The notes: generated from the letters alone by a model not told the origin. Counted from the first letter of the stretch, positions 22,551 through 35,083 are shown. The stretch is 64,000 nt of DNA from Begonia masoniana (GCA_022432975.1 CM039506.1:538671-602670), one strand, 5' to 3'. Numbers and translations: made by a program.

Positions 22551-25005
22551 GCTTGAATTGATGATAACGAAGTGTATTGAGGACCCAATAAGTTTCGTGG
22601 ACACGTAATTAGAACTTAGTAATGCGTTTGATGAAGTATAAGAACCTTCACTTCAATCGATTTGTTCCAAAATAACCGAACATATCAAGCAAATAAGGTT
22701 GACTGTTACATGACTTGTTGATACAACCGAAGTTATCCATTTCACCTTCACGGCTTTAACATAAAGTGATAAGAACTAAGTTTATTGAGGACCCAATAAG
22801 CTTCATGGACGCGTAATTAGGACTTAGTAATGCGTTTGATGAAGTAAAAGAACCTTCGTTTCAATCGATTTGTTTCAAAAGAACTGAACGTATCAAGCTA
22901 ATGAGGTTGAATGTTACATGACTTGTTGTTACAACCGAAGTTATCCATTTCACCTTCAAGGCTTTAACTTGAAGTGATGAGAACGAAGTCTATTGAGGAC
23001 CCAATAAGCTTCATAGACGCATAATTAGGACTTAGTAATGCGTTTGATGAAGTAAAAGAACCTTCACTTCAATCGATTTGTTCCAAAAGAACTGAACGTA
23101 TCAAGCTAATGAGGTTGACTGTTACATGACTTGTTGTTACAACCGAAGTTATCCATTTCACCTTTAAGGCATTAACTTGAAGTGATAAGAACGAAGTGTA
23201 TTGAGGACCCAATAAGCTTCATGGACGCGTAATTAGGACTTAGTAATGCGTTTGATGAGGTAAAAGAACCTTCACTTCAATTGAGTTGTTCCAAAAGAAC
23301 TGAACGTATCAAGCTAATGAGGTTGACTGTTACATGACTTGTTGTTACAAGCGAAGTTATCCATTTCACATTCAAGGCTTTAACTTGAATTGATGAGAAC
23401 GAAGTGTACTGAGGACCCAATAAGCTTCATGGAAGCGTAATTATGACTAAGAATACGTTTGATGAAGTAAAAGAACCTTCACTTCATTCGATTTGTTTCA
23501 AAAGAACTGAACGTATCAAGCTAATGAGGTTGACTTTTACATGACTTCTTGTTACAAGCGAAGTTATCCATTTCACATTCAAGGCTTTAACTTGAAGTGA
23601 TGAGAACGAAGTGTATTGAAGACCCAATAAGCTTCATGGACTCGTAATTAGGGTTTAGTAATGTGTTTGATGAAGTAAAAGAACCTTCACTTCAATCGAT
23701 TTGTTTCAAAAGAACTGAACGTATCAAGCTAATGAGGTTGACTGTTACATGACTTGTTGTTACAACCGAAGTTATCCATTTCACCTTCAAGCCTTTAACT
23801 TGAAGTGATGTGAACGATGTGTATTGAGGACCCAATAAGCTTCATGGACGCGTAATTATGACATAGTAATGCGTTTGATAAAGTAAAAGAACATTCACTT
23901 CAATCGATTTGTTTCAAAAGAACTGAACGTATCAAGCTAATGAGGTTGACTGTTACATGACTTGTTGTTACAAGCGAAGTTATCTATTTCACATTCAAGG
24001 CTTTAACTTGAAGTGATGAAAACGAAGTGTATTGAGGACCCAATAATCTTCATGGACGCGTAATTAGGACTGAGTAATGCGTTTGATGAAGTGAAAGAAC
24101 CTTGACTTCAATTGATTTGTTTCAAAAGAACTGAACGTATCAAGCTAATGAGGTTGACTGTTACATGACTTCTTGTTACAACCGAAGTTATCCATTTCAC
24201 CTTCAAGGATTTAAGTTTAAGTGATGAGAACGAAGTGTATTGAGGACCCAATAAGCTTCATGGACGCGTAATTAGGACTTAGTAATGCGTTTGATGAAGT
24301 AAAAGAACCTTCACTTCAATCGATTTTTTCCAAAAGAACAGAACGAATCAAGCTAATGAGGTTGACTGTTACATGACTTGTTGTTACAACCGAAGTTATC
24401 CATTTCACCTTCAAGGCTTTAACTTGAAGTGATGAGAACGAAGTGTATTGAGGACCCAATAAGCTTTATGGACGCGTAATTAGGACTTAGTAATGCGTTT
24501 GATGAAGTAAAAGAACATTCACTTCAATCGATTTGTTTCAAAAGAACTGAACGTATAAAGCTAATGAGGTTGACTGTTACATGACTTGTTGTTACAACCG
24601 AAGTTATCTGTTTCACCTTCAAGGCTTTAACTTGAAGTGATGAGAACGAAGTGTATTGAGGACCGAATAAGCTTCATGGACACGTAATTAGGACTTAGTA
24701 ATGCTTTTGATGAATTATAAGAACCTTCACTTCAATCTATTTGTTCCAAAAGAACCGAACGTATCAAGCAAATGAGGTTGACTGTTACATAACTTATTGT
24801 TACAGCCGAAGTTATCCATTTCACCTTTAAGGCTTTAACTTGAAGTGATGAGAACGAAGTTTATTGAGGACCCAATAAGCTTCATGGACGCGTAATTTGG
24901 ACTTAGTAATGCGTTTGATGAAGTAAAAGAACCTTCACTTCAATCGATTTGTTTCAAAAGAACTGAACGTATAACGCTAATGAGGTTGACTGTTACAAGA
25001 CTTGT
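22551..25005. repeat. 208-bp satellite, subfamily B (array I, right part)
   Basis: From about 22,550 monomers switch to the B type: AACGAAGTGTATTGAGG, CCCAATAAGCTTCATGG (with a HindIII site), AAGTAAAAGAACCTTCAC, AAAAGAACTGAACGTATC and GTTGTTACAACCGAAG. The first one or two monomers mix A and B states (for example AGCTTGAATTGATGATAACG at 22550). About 12 monomers follow before the solo LTR. Confidence 0.92.
25001..25005. repeat. Left target duplication (CTTGT) of the solo LTR
   Basis: CTTGT at 25001-25005 matches CTTGT at 27673-27677. Removing the LTR and one copy restores ACAAGACTTGTTACAACCG, which is exactly the undisrupted sequence at about 28002-28020. Confidence 0.9.
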
Positions 25006-25955
25006 TGTAATATCCGGTTTGTACGGACCTTTGATTATATTATTATTATATTATTAGTGGCATTTTTGGTAAATATATCAAATCAGGTCCGTTTCACAAA
25101 AAGAAAGCGTCATTACGATTCTAACGAAGAATAAGAATTTTAAGGAATTTACGGAAATTTTCGGAGATCAAACACTATATTCCGAGTAAATACGCTTTTC
25201 GTAATGTAAGAGACGTTCTCGTAAAAATAGTAAACGAGGTCCGAATTGCGAACGGACAGTTTAAATAAGTCTCAAATAATAAGTTGGATATATTGGTGAA
25301 ATATGGAGACTTGGTGAATCCAGATCGTTGGACGATTAACGAAACGAAGGACGAAACGAATAGATTTAAGTAAGAAGGGCAAAATGGTTATTTGCAAAAT
25401 AATTTCTATTAAAAACATCACAAACCCTCATTTCTCCCTCACTTTCTCTCTTTCTTTCTTTTCTTTCTTTTTCTCTCTGGATCGCACGAACAGAGAGCAA
25501 TTTCTCTCTCGGCCGCCGGCGTGTTTCCTCCGTTCCGACTCCGTTCAAGCTCTGTTTCTCCTCCGTCCTTCACGTTTTCTTCCTCTCTCGCTACCCTCGG
25601 TATGTAGCTTTAGTCTTCGGTCGTTTATTTCGAGTTTTGGTTCGATTTAGGGTTAGGGTTTAAATTAGCTTTTCCGTTAAAAACGCGATTTAGGCTTCGT
25701 AATTAATAGGTTAGCCGTGATTAAGTATAAATTGAACGTATAGGACGTTATTGGACGAAGAGAAATCAATTTGCAAAAAAGTTATAAATTGTTAAATTTT
25801 CGAGTTTTCGGAAATAACTTGTAATATGAATTTTGATATTTCCGAGCGTTAAATCGTTATGTAAAAACATCGATTAGCTAAGATAAGGATTTTATTAGTT
25901 TCGGACATTTAAGAGTTTAAGCTCGTATTAACGTCAATTGGTGAAATTTCCTTAG

Positions 25956-25999
25956 GTAACGACTCCCGTGGACGAAGCTTGATATTCTGCGCGCTCAAG
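25956..25999 (+). other. Candidate 44-nt LTR micro-exon in the solo LTR
   Basis: It is bounded by AATTTCCTTAG on the left and CAAG|GTAAGT on the right, with the same length and position as 3481-3524. Conservation of both splice-like borders in a diverged copy is the reason for listing it. Confidence 0.4.
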
Positions 26000-27089
26000 G
26001 TAAGTTCTCGTGACTTGCTTGACCGAAAGGTCTACACCATACTTCGTCGTCGTATCAAGGATCCTTGAGGGTTCCTTGTTTTACGTTGTTTAGGTTGGGT
26101 AGTTAGGTTAATTGTTTATAGGTTATGTTATATTGTCTGCTGATATGAACTGTTTGTTTACTTTCCGCTGATATGAACTGTTCATGCATCACGGTTTTCG
26201 AAAGTCATAAAAAAGAATTTCTGCACGTGTTTTTAAGAAAAGGAACGTATATCTGAAATGACATCTGTAACGAAATCTGAATGAATAAACGAAATCTGTC
26301 TGTTTCTGGTCACGCGGGATGGGGCTCAGGCACGGCTGTGCGTGTTGCAAGCGTGTACCCCCCCTCTCTAGGTGAAAAGGGTAGTCCGACCGCTGGATGG
26401 GCCCTCTCCGCTTAGTGGGTAGAGGTTTTGGTGACAATTCTGTCTGTCTGTGACGTAATGAATCTGTAATCTGTAATTCTGTATCTGTAATCTGAATCTG
26501 AGCATGATTTCTGAATGGCATACGCACGCATGCATCTGCATTTACGTAGCTTACTGAGATTTCAATATCTCATATGTGTCTGTATGGTGTAGGTGATCTG
26601 CTAGGTGACGTAGATCCAGGTGAGGACGACGTTCCTCCTCCTGATGTCGGAAGCAGTTGATGGATGATGCTCGTGGGAGTGCGCTGAGTAGTCGAGGCGC
26701 GATACGACCCGTGGGGATGTATGTATGGACTCTGGGGTTATTTTGGGATGTGTGATCTGATAACTGTATAGAATATTTAGGTTGTTTGGATCTGGATAGG
26801 GATTAGACAATGTTTTGGTAATTGTATGTAAAACGTTTTGGTTTAAACTGTTTAATGAACGTTATAAAATGTTTTCGTTTAGAACCGCTATTTAAACGTT
26901 ATAGAAATTCTGGAACTGTTTGGTTGTTTAAATTAAGTTTAAATGTTGTTTGTAGGTTGTTAAGGATAGCTCGGTTTTTAGAGTTATCCACGCGGTTGGA
27001 CTCCGCAAAGTCCGCCGCGTGTCGGTTGATTTAAGTTGTCAACGTTTGTGATAAAGGTGAGAAATTGAGTAAGAAAAGAAAGAGCAAAA

Positions 27090-27415
27090 TGCTCTCTGGA
27101 ATCGGATTCCAGAGAGGGATGCTGAGGGATCTGCTCTCTGGAGTTTGAGATTCCAGAGAGCTAAGTGTAGAAAAGAAAAGAACGAAGTAAGGAAGAAGTG
27201 AGGTGCTGCAGCGATCGGGCGCTGTGCGCTGATCGCTGTCAGCGATCGCTGAGAGAGGGGTCGGCGACTGGGCGCCGTGGGGGATCGCTGCAGCAGCAAA
27301 TGATCGCTGCGTGCAGCGATCAGGCGCTGCACAATGCAGCGATCGTGCGCTGCATTGTGCAGCGCATGCAGCGATCGTGCGCTGCAATTAGCAGCGCCCG
27401 ATCGCTGCTACATTT
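27090..27415 (+). repeat. Hairpins and GC-rich GCAGCGATC repeat in the solo LTR
   Basis: The CTCTCTGGAAT / ATTCCAGAGAG hairpin and its neighbour are followed by the GCAGCGATC-rich block. Compared with 4548-4922, the block has lost some units, which shows slippage or deletion within it. Confidence 0.7.
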
Positions 27416-27672
27416 CTGAGGGCAGATTTCCGATTCTGCCCTCCCCTTTTCTGAATGATTTTAAATGTTTTTAATTAATGTTTTTAAGTTTTTTTAATTG
27501 TTTTATAGTTTGTTTTAAATGCTTTTAAGGTTCAAATTTAATTCCGATTTCAGTTCTGTTTTCAACTTCAGTTTTTATTCCGCACAAAGTTTTATTTAAA
27601 GCATAGAAAAGTAAAAAGTATAAAATGAAAAATTTATTACGGAAATACGGGTACGGAATTAGGGGTGTTACA

Positions 27673-27714
27673 CTTGTTACAACCGAAGTTATCCGTTTCA
27701 CCTTCAAGGCTTTA
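27673..27714. repeat. Satellite remnant between solo LTR and truncated Cassandra LTR
   Basis: 42 bases of B satellite beginning with the right CTTGT duplication and ending CTTTA, the same lead-in seen before the full Cassandra copies at 28050 and 38115. Confidence 0.85.
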
Positions 27715-27772
27715 TGTGATGACCCGGATGTGTGAGTGTGGTACGATGGCTGCACGAACCGGAACCCGGATG
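27715..27772 (+). mobile_element. Truncated Cassandra-type LTR (first ~58 bp)
   Basis: The sequence TGTGATGACCCGGATGTG through AACCGGAACCCGGATG matches the start of the full copy at 28050. It then jumps to CAAGCAAATGAGG, satellite sequence that also starts at 24765. The join is the border of a 336-bp tandem duplication (24765 to 27772 minus the later solo LTR). The 5S-like part is absent. Confidence 0.85.
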
Positions 27773-28049
27773 CAAGCAAATGAGGTTGACTGTTACATAA
27801 CTTATTGTTACAGCCGAAGTTATCCATTTCACCTTTAAGCTTTAACTTGAAGTGATGAGAACGAAGTTTATTGAGGACCCAATAAGCTTCATGGACGCGT
27901 AATTTGGACTTAGTAATGCGTTTGATGAAGTAAAAGAACCTTCACTTCAATCGATTTGTTTCAAAAGAACTGAACGTATAAAGCTAATGAGGTTGACTGT
28001 TACAAGACTTGTTACAACCGAAGTTATCCGTTTCACCTTCAAGGCTTTA
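27773..28049. repeat. Subfamily B satellite, duplicate of 24765-25005, with an empty retroelement site
   Basis: This copies 24765-25005 almost base for base, including the rare ACATAACTTATTGTTACAGCC and ACAAGACTTG variants, but without the solo LTR. It is therefore the pre-insertion state of that site. Confidence 0.88.
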
Positions 28050-28425
28050 TGTGATGACCCGGATGTGTGAGTGTGGTACGATGGCTGCACGAACCGGAAC
28101 CCGGATGACTATACATCCGCGTTGGCGAACCGGAAGGTGACTGGTCGTAAAAAGGGGGTCGTCACAATCCCACATCGCTTGGGGAAGTATGTAGAAATGA
28201 AACATATATAAAGAGACCCTCCCATCATAGAGAGACACGTTTTGGAGCACGATTGGCAACGGATCCCATAAGAACTCCGAAGTTAAAAGTGCTTCGGCGA
28301 GAGCAATTCCAGGTTGGGTGACCTTCCGGGAAGTTCTCGCCAAACATAGCCGTGAGGGGAGGATATTGGGCTGCGGCCCAATCCCCAGAGCGGACAATAT
28401 TTTGCTGGGAATAGGGGTCGTTACA
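28050..28425 (+). mobile_element. Cassandra-type TRIM solo LTR with 5S rRNA-like domain (copy 1, 376 bp)
   Basis: The sequence runs from TGTGATGACCC to GGGTCGTTACA, flanked by perfect CTTTA duplications (28045-28049 and 28426-28430). It contains CCCACATCGCTTGGG, a TATA-like ATATATAAAG near 28206 and a 5S rRNA-like domain (about 28245-28342). That combination defines Cassandra, a small non-coding LTR retrotransposon of plants. There is only one LTR and no internal region. The 112-aa-scale minus-strand frame across it is incidental. Confidence 0.9.
28245..28342 (+). other. 5S rRNA-like domain in Cassandra LTR copy 1
   Basis: GGATCCCATAAGAACTCCGA, AGTTAAAAGTGCTTCGG (box A region, 28281-28297), GCGAGAGCAATTCCAGG and GGTTGGGTGACCTTCCGG (box C region near 28312) follow plant 5S rRNA closely, with several substitutions. 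The 5' end of 5S is poorly conserved. This is an LTR-borne 5S-derived domain, not a normal 5S rRNA gene. Confidence 0.85.
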
Positions 28426-31400
28426 CTTTAACTTGAAGTGATGAGAACGAAGTGTATTGAGGACCCAATAAGCTTCATGTACGCGTAATTAGGACTTAGT
28501 AATGCGTTTGATGAAGTAAAAGAACCTTCACTTCAATCGATTTGTTCCAAAAGAACTGAACGTATCAAGCTAATGAGGTTGACGGTTACATGACCTGTTG
28601 TTACAACCGAAGTTATCCATTTCACCTTCAAGGCTTTAACTTGTAGTGATGAGAACGAAATGTATTGAGGACCCAATAAGCTTCTTGGACGCATAATTAG
28701 GACTTAGTAATTCGTTTGATGAAGTAAAAGAACCTTCACTTCAATCGATTTTTTACAAAAGAACTGAACGTATGAAGCTAATGAGGTTGACTGTTACATG
28801 ACTTGTTGTTACAACCGAAGTTATCCATTTCACCTTCAAGTCTTTAAGTTCAAGTGATCAGAACTAATTGTATTGAGGATCCAATAAGCTTCATGGACTC
28901 ATAATTAGGACTTAGTAATGCGTTTGATGATGGAAAAGAACCTTCTCTTCAATCGATTTGTTTCAAAAGAACTAAACGTATCAAGCTAATGAGGTTGAAT
29001 GTTACATGACTTGTTGTTACAACCGAAGTTATCCATTTCACCTTCAAGGCTTTAACTCAAAGTGATGTGAACAAAGTGTATTGAGGACCCAATAAGCTTC
29101 ATGGACATGTAATTTGGACCTAGTAATGCGTTTGATGAAGTATAAGAACCTTCACTTCAATCGATTTGTTCCAAAAGAACCGAATGTATCAAGCAAATAA
29201 GGTTGAGTGTTACATAACTTGTTGTTACAACCGAAGTTATCCATTACACATTCAAGGCTTTAACTTGAAGTGATGAGAACGAAGTGTATTGAGGACCCAA
29301 TAAGCTTCATGGACGTGTAATTAGGACTTAGTAATGCGTTTGATGAAGTAAAAGAACCTTCACTTCAATCGATTTGTTTCAAAAGAACAGAACGTATCAA
29401 GCTAATGAGGTTGACTGTTACATGACTTGTTGTTACAACCAAAGTTATCCATTTAATCTTCAAGGATTTAACTTGAAGTGATGAGAACGAAGTGTATTGA
29501 GGACCCAATAAGCTTAATGGACGCGTAATTAGGACATAGTAATGCGTTTGATGAAATAAAAGAACCTTCACTTCAATCAATTTGTTTCAAAAGAACTGAA
29601 CGTATCAAGCTAATGAGGTTGACTGTTACATGACTTCTTGTTACAACCGAAGTTATCCATTTCACCTTCTAGGCTTAACTTGAAGTGATGAGAACGAAGT
29701 GTATTGAGGACCCAATAAGCTTCATGGATGCGTAATTAGGACTTAGTAATGCGTTTGATGAAGTAAAAGAACCTTCACTTCAATCGATTTGTTTCACAAG
29801 AACTGAACGTATCAAGCTAATGAGGTTGATTGTCACATGACTTGTTGTTACAACCGAAGTTATCCATTTCACCTTCAAGGCTTTAACTTTAAGTGATGAG
29901 AACGAAGTGTATTGAGCACCCCATAAGCTTCATGGACGCGTAATTTGGGCTTAGTAATGCGTTTGATGAAGTAAAAGAACCTTCACTTCAATCGATTTGT
30001 TTCAAAAGAACTGAACGTATCAATCTAATGAGGTTGACTGTTACATGACTTGTTGTTACAACCGAAGTTATCCATTTCACCTTCAAGGCTTAACTTGAAG
30101 TGATGAGAACGTAGTGTATTGAGGACCCAATAAGCTTCATGGACGCATAATTAGGGCTTAGTAATGCGTTTGATGAAGTAAAAGAACCTTCACTTCAATC
30201 GATTTGTTTCAAAAGAACTGAATGTGTAAAGCTAATGAGGTTGACTGTCACATGACTTGTTGTTACAACCGAAGTTATCCATTTCACCTTCAAGGCTTTA
30301 ACTTTAAGTGATGAGAACGAAGTGTATTGAGGACCCAATAAGCTTCATGGACGCGTAATTAGGACTTAGAAATACGTTTGATGAAATAAAAGAACCTTCA
30401 AATCAATCGATTTGTTTCAAAAGAACTGAACGTATCAAGCTAATGAGGTTGACTGTTACATGACTTGTTGTTACAACCGAAGTTATCCATTTCACCTTCA
30501 AGGCTTAACTTGAAGTGATGAGAACGAAGTGTATTGAGGACCCAATAAGCTTCATGGACGCGTAATTAGGGCTTAGTAATGCGTTTGATGAAGTAAAAGA
30601 ACCTTCACTTCAATCGAATGGTTTCAAAAGAACTGAACGTATAAAGCTAATGAGGTTGATTGTTACATGACTTGTTGTTACAACTGAAGTTATCTGTTTC
30701 ACCTTCAAGGCTTTAACTCAACGTGATGTGAACAAAGTGTATTGAGGACCAATAAGCTTCATGGACATGTTTACTTTGGAACATAGTAATGCGTTTTGAT
30801 GAAGATTACGAACCTTCACTTCCAATCGATTTGTTCCAAAGAACGAATGTATCAAGCAACTAAGGTTGAATGTTACATAACTTGTGGTTACAACCGAGTT
30901 ATCCATTCACATTTCAATGATTTAAACTTGAAGTGATGAGAACGAAGTGTTATTGAGGAACCCAATAAGCTTCATGGAACGTGTAATTCGGACTTAGTTT
31001 AATGCGTTTGATGAAGTAAAGAAACCTTCACTTCAATCGATTTGTTGTCAAAAGCACAGAACGTATCAAGCCTCCTGAGGTTGACTGTTACATGAATTGT
31101 TGTTACAACCAAAGTTATCCATTTAATCTTCAAGGATTTAACTTGAAGTGATGAGAACGACGTGTAATTGAGGACCACAATAAGCTTAATGGACGCGTAA
31201 TTAGGACCTAGTAATTGCGTTTGATGAAGTAAAAGAACCTTCACTTCAATCGATTTGTTTCAAAAGAACTGAACGTATCAAGCTAATGAGGTTGACTGTT
31301 ACATGACTTGTTGTTACAACCGAAGTTATCCATTTCACCTTCAAGGCTTTAACTTGAAGTGATGAGAACGAAGTGTATTGAGGACCCAATAAGCTTCATG

Positions 31401-33794
31401 GACGCGTAATTAGGACTTAGTAATGCGTTTGATGAAGTAAAAGAACCTTCACTTCAATCGATTTGTTTCAAAAGAACTGAACGTATCAAGCTAATGAGGT
31501 TGACTGTTACATGACTTGTTGTTACAACTGAAGTTATCCATTTCACCTTCAAGGCTTTAACTTGAAGTGATGAGAACGAAGTGTATTGAGGACCCAATAA
31601 GCTTCATGGACGCGTAATTAGGGCTTAGTAATGCGTTTGATGAAGTAAAGAACCTTCACTTCAATCGATTTGTTTCAAAAGAACTGAACGTATCAAGCTA
31701 ATGAGGTTGACTGTCACATGACTTGTTGTTACAACCGAAGTTATCCATTTCACCTTCAAGGCTTTAACTTTAAGTGATGAGAACGAAGTGTATTGAGGAC
31801 CCAATAAGCTTCATGGACGCGTAATTAGGACTTAGAATTACGTTTGATGAAATAAAAGAACCTTCAATCAATCGATTTGTTTCAAAAGAACTGAACGTAT
31901 CAAGCTAATGAGGTTGACTGTTACATGACTTGTTGTTACAACCGAAGTTATCCATTTCACCTTCAAGGCTTAACTTGAAGTGATGAGAACGAAGTGTATT
32001 GAGGACCCAATAAGCTTCATGGACGCGTAATTAGGGCTTAGTAATGCGTTTGATGAAGTAAAAGAACCTTCACTTCAATCGATTTGTTTCAAAAGAACTG
32101 AACGTATAAAGCTAATGAGGTTGACTGTTACATGACTTGTTGTTACAACTGAAGTTATCTGTTTCACCTTCAAGGCTTTAACTTGAAGTGATGAGAACGA
32201 AGTGAATTGCGGACCCGAATAAGCTTCATGGATCCGCAATTAGGACTTAGTAATGGCGTTTGATGAAGTAAAAGAACGCTTCACTTCAATCGATTTTTTC
32301 CAAAGAACAAAACGATCAAGCTAATGAGGTTGACTGTTACATGACTTGTTGTTACAACTGAAGTTATCCATTTCACCTTCAAGGATTTAACTTGAAGTGA
32401 GGAGAACGAGTGTATTGAGGACCCATAAGCTTTATGGACGCGTAATTAGGACTTAGTAATGCGTTTGATGAAGTAAAAGAACATCACTTCATCGATTTGT
32501 TTCAAAAGAACTGAACGTATAAAGCTAATGAGGTTGACTGTTACATGACTTGTTGTTACAACCGAAGTTATCTGTTTCACCGTCAAGGCTTTAAGCTTAA
32601 GTGATGAGAACGAAGTGTATTGAGGACCGAATAAGCTTCATGGACCGTAATTAGGACTTAGTAATGCTTTTGATGAATTATAAGAACTTCACTTCAATCT
32701 ATTTGTTCCAAAGACCGAACGTATCAAGCTAATGAGGTTGACGGTTACACGACCTGTTGTTACAACTGAAGTTATCCATTTCACCTTCAAGGCTTTAACT
32801 TGAAGTGATGAGAACGAAGTGTATTGAGGACCCAATAAGCTTCATGGACGCGTAATTAGGACTTGGTAATGCGTTTGATGAAGTAAAAGAACGTTCACTT
32901 CAATCGATTTGTTTCAAAAGAACTGAACGTATCAAGCTAATGAGGTTGACTGTTTTATGACTTGTTGTTACAACTGAAGTTATCCATTTCACCTTCAAGG
33001 CTTTAACTTGAAGTGATGAGAACGAAGTGTATTGAGGACCCAATAAGCTTCATGGACGCGTAATTAGGACTTAGTAATGCGTTTGATGAAGTAAAAGAAC
33101 CTTCACTTCAATCGATTTGTTTCAAAAGAACTGAACGTATCAAGCTAATGAGGTTGACTGTTACATGACTTGTTGTTACAACCGAAGTTATCCATTTCAC
33201 GTTCAAGGCTTTAAGTTTAAGTGATGAGAACGAAGTGTATTGAGGACCCAATAAGCTTCATGGTCGCGCAATTAGGACTTAGTAATGCGTTTGATGAAGT
33301 AAAAGAACCTTCACTTCAATCGATTTTTTCCAAAAGAACAAAACGAATCAAGCTACTGAGGTGACTGTTACATGACTTGTTGTTACAACTGACGTTATCC
33401 ATTTCACCTTCAAGGATTTAACTTGAAGTGTGAGAACGAAGTGTATTGAGGACCAATAAGCTTTATGGACGCGTAATTAGGACTTAGTAATGCGTTGATG
33501 AAGTAAAAAGAACATTCACTTCCATCGATTTGTTTCAAAAGAACTGAACGTATAAAGCTAATGAGGTGATGTTACATGACTTGTTGTTACAACGAAGTTA
33601 TCTGGTTCACTTCAAGGCTTTAACTTGAAGTGATGAGAACGAAGTGTATGAGGACCGAATAAGCTTCATGGACACGTAATTAGGACTTAGTAATGCTTTG
33701 ATGAATTATAGAACCTTCACATTCAAAATCGATTTGTTTCAAAAGAAACTGAGACAGTACTAAAGCTAGGAGGTTGACTGTTACAAGACTTGGT
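28426..33794. repeat. 208-bp satellite, subfamily B (array II)
   Basis: About 26 B monomers. Dimeric higher-order structure is visible at 29670-30510 (GGCTTAACTTG every 415 bases, alternating with CTTTAACTTTAAG). A block at about 29041-29560 is repeated at about 30710-31220 (offset about 1.66 kb, eight monomers), the second copy carrying many small indels. Another partial block repeat links about 31970-32720 with 33190-33720. The last 150 bases before 33795 are heavily disturbed by indels. Confidence 0.93.
29670..30510. repeat. Dimeric higher-order repeat (415 bp)
   Basis: The 1-base-shorter GGCTTAACTTG form starts at 29672, 30087 and 30502. The intervening monomers carry CTTTAACTTTAAGTG, often preceded by TGTCACATGAC. 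The same 415-416 bp spacing recurs at 39736, 40152, 40568 and 40983. Confidence 0.8.
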
Positions 33795-35083
33795 TGTGAC
33801 AACCCCGAGTTATCTGAACCCGGTTCGTACATTTACTGTTCATGTGTCTAACCGTACTTCGAAAATCCATTATAAATTTAAAATTTACCCATTGTTTAAA
33901 ATGACATCATTAAAACATTAACTGTTTGCACCGGAAAGAAAAGAATTACTTCATAGATGACCCATTATAAAAATCTTTGAACTAAATAAATAAGAGGATG
34001 AAATCTTGCTTACAATTCACTATCGATTAAAAAAACGACAATATAACGTTTAAAACTATAAAACCAAAACCTGCAATGTGAAACTAGATTTCTCATATAA
34101 TTTCCAAAATATATTCATACATCAAAATAGACACTATCATTGAAAAACAATTAAACTTGTCATTTACATACTAATCTGCAACTTTTAAAAAAAACTTTTT
34201 GTCCATACATTATCCCAATATTACTTATGTACTCGCCCACAGGTCAAAATCGCCCTAGCGGCTACAAGCATATCCAATGGACGTTCTCCACCAACTGCTC
34301 CATCAACCTTCTTGAGGATCAAGGCCCTTACCTGCATCAAATTCACCTACACCATAAAATAAACTAATGTGCCTAATGCTCAGTTAGTGATGTAGAGTAA
34401 AATAAAATGCATGCTCATGATTATGCTATGCTGTTCGTAAAAGCATATACTGAGTCTTGTTTATTTTTCTTGCATGACATGAGTTATTGGGGTACTGTTT
34501 CTAGAGAAGAGATGGCCTAACTGATTGTCCACATGGCGGGACGACCAACTCGCTCTAGGGGAAGTGGAATGGCATATCTGACAGTCCCTCTGACGGAACC
34601 GGTTCCTCTGGCGGAACTACCAAACTCAGTTCCCTACCCACAACAACTATTACGTATTTTACTGTTCTGTATTCTGTTACTCTTGTTTACATGAAAACTA
34701 TGTATAAAAAAAACCATTTTCTATGCTTTAGGAAAACCATGATGCATGATTACATGTTGCACACACATCCTTCAATTCTATAACATAATATAAACTAATA
34801 AGCAAATCATTCATTAAAGAAACAACTAGCATAATTAACTCACTCACAACCTAAAAGTTCTACCAAACCAACTCTCAAAACTACATTCACCAAATCCTCA
34901 TTCTCATAATCTTTTGTGGTGTAGGCCAATCGGCCAAAACGCATGCATACATACACTTACCTCGTGTCTTGAGTTCGGTTTCGTCAATGTGTTCAAGTTC
35001 CTTCTTGACTTGTATACCTAAAGCATGCCAATCAACAAGATTCATAAAAATTCACTTAACAACTTAATTTTCAGAATTCCCTT
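33795..35083 (-). mobile_element. Left partial LTR of element 3 (parts A and B; 3' LTR on the element strand)
   Basis: It contains, on the minus strand, the acceptor-like CTTTAG|G (complement near 35018), GAG|GTAAGT (complement of 34957-34965), ATGGTGTAGGTGA (complement of 34343-34355) and CAGGTAAGG (complement of 34326-34334). It ends at 35083 by joining the RNase H coding sequence. Confidence 0.8.

Larger units (their letters stand above)
25006..27672 (+). mobile_element. Solo LTR of the element 1 family (2667 bp)
   Basis: The sequence starts TGTAATATCC and ends GGGGTGTTACA, as in the LTR at 2550-5168, with a 5-bp CTTGT duplication and no internal region. It therefore arose by recombination between the two LTRs of a full element. 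It is collinear with the other LTR but clearly diverged, especially at about 26130-26530 and 26820-26960. It keeps the telo-box (25646), the candidate micro-exon (25956-25999), the shared block (26584-26625), the hairpins and the GC-rich repeat. Frames within it are not genes. Confidence 0.94.

Noticed and set aside
13103..25005. CRISPR-like or bacterial tandem array
   Set aside because: Units are contiguous 208-bp monomers without spacers, and the context is plant retrotransposons.
28245..28342. A functional 5S rRNA gene
   Set aside because: The sequence is bounded by LTR ends and a target duplication, its 5' end is degraded and several positions differ from plant 5S. It belongs to a Cassandra LTR.
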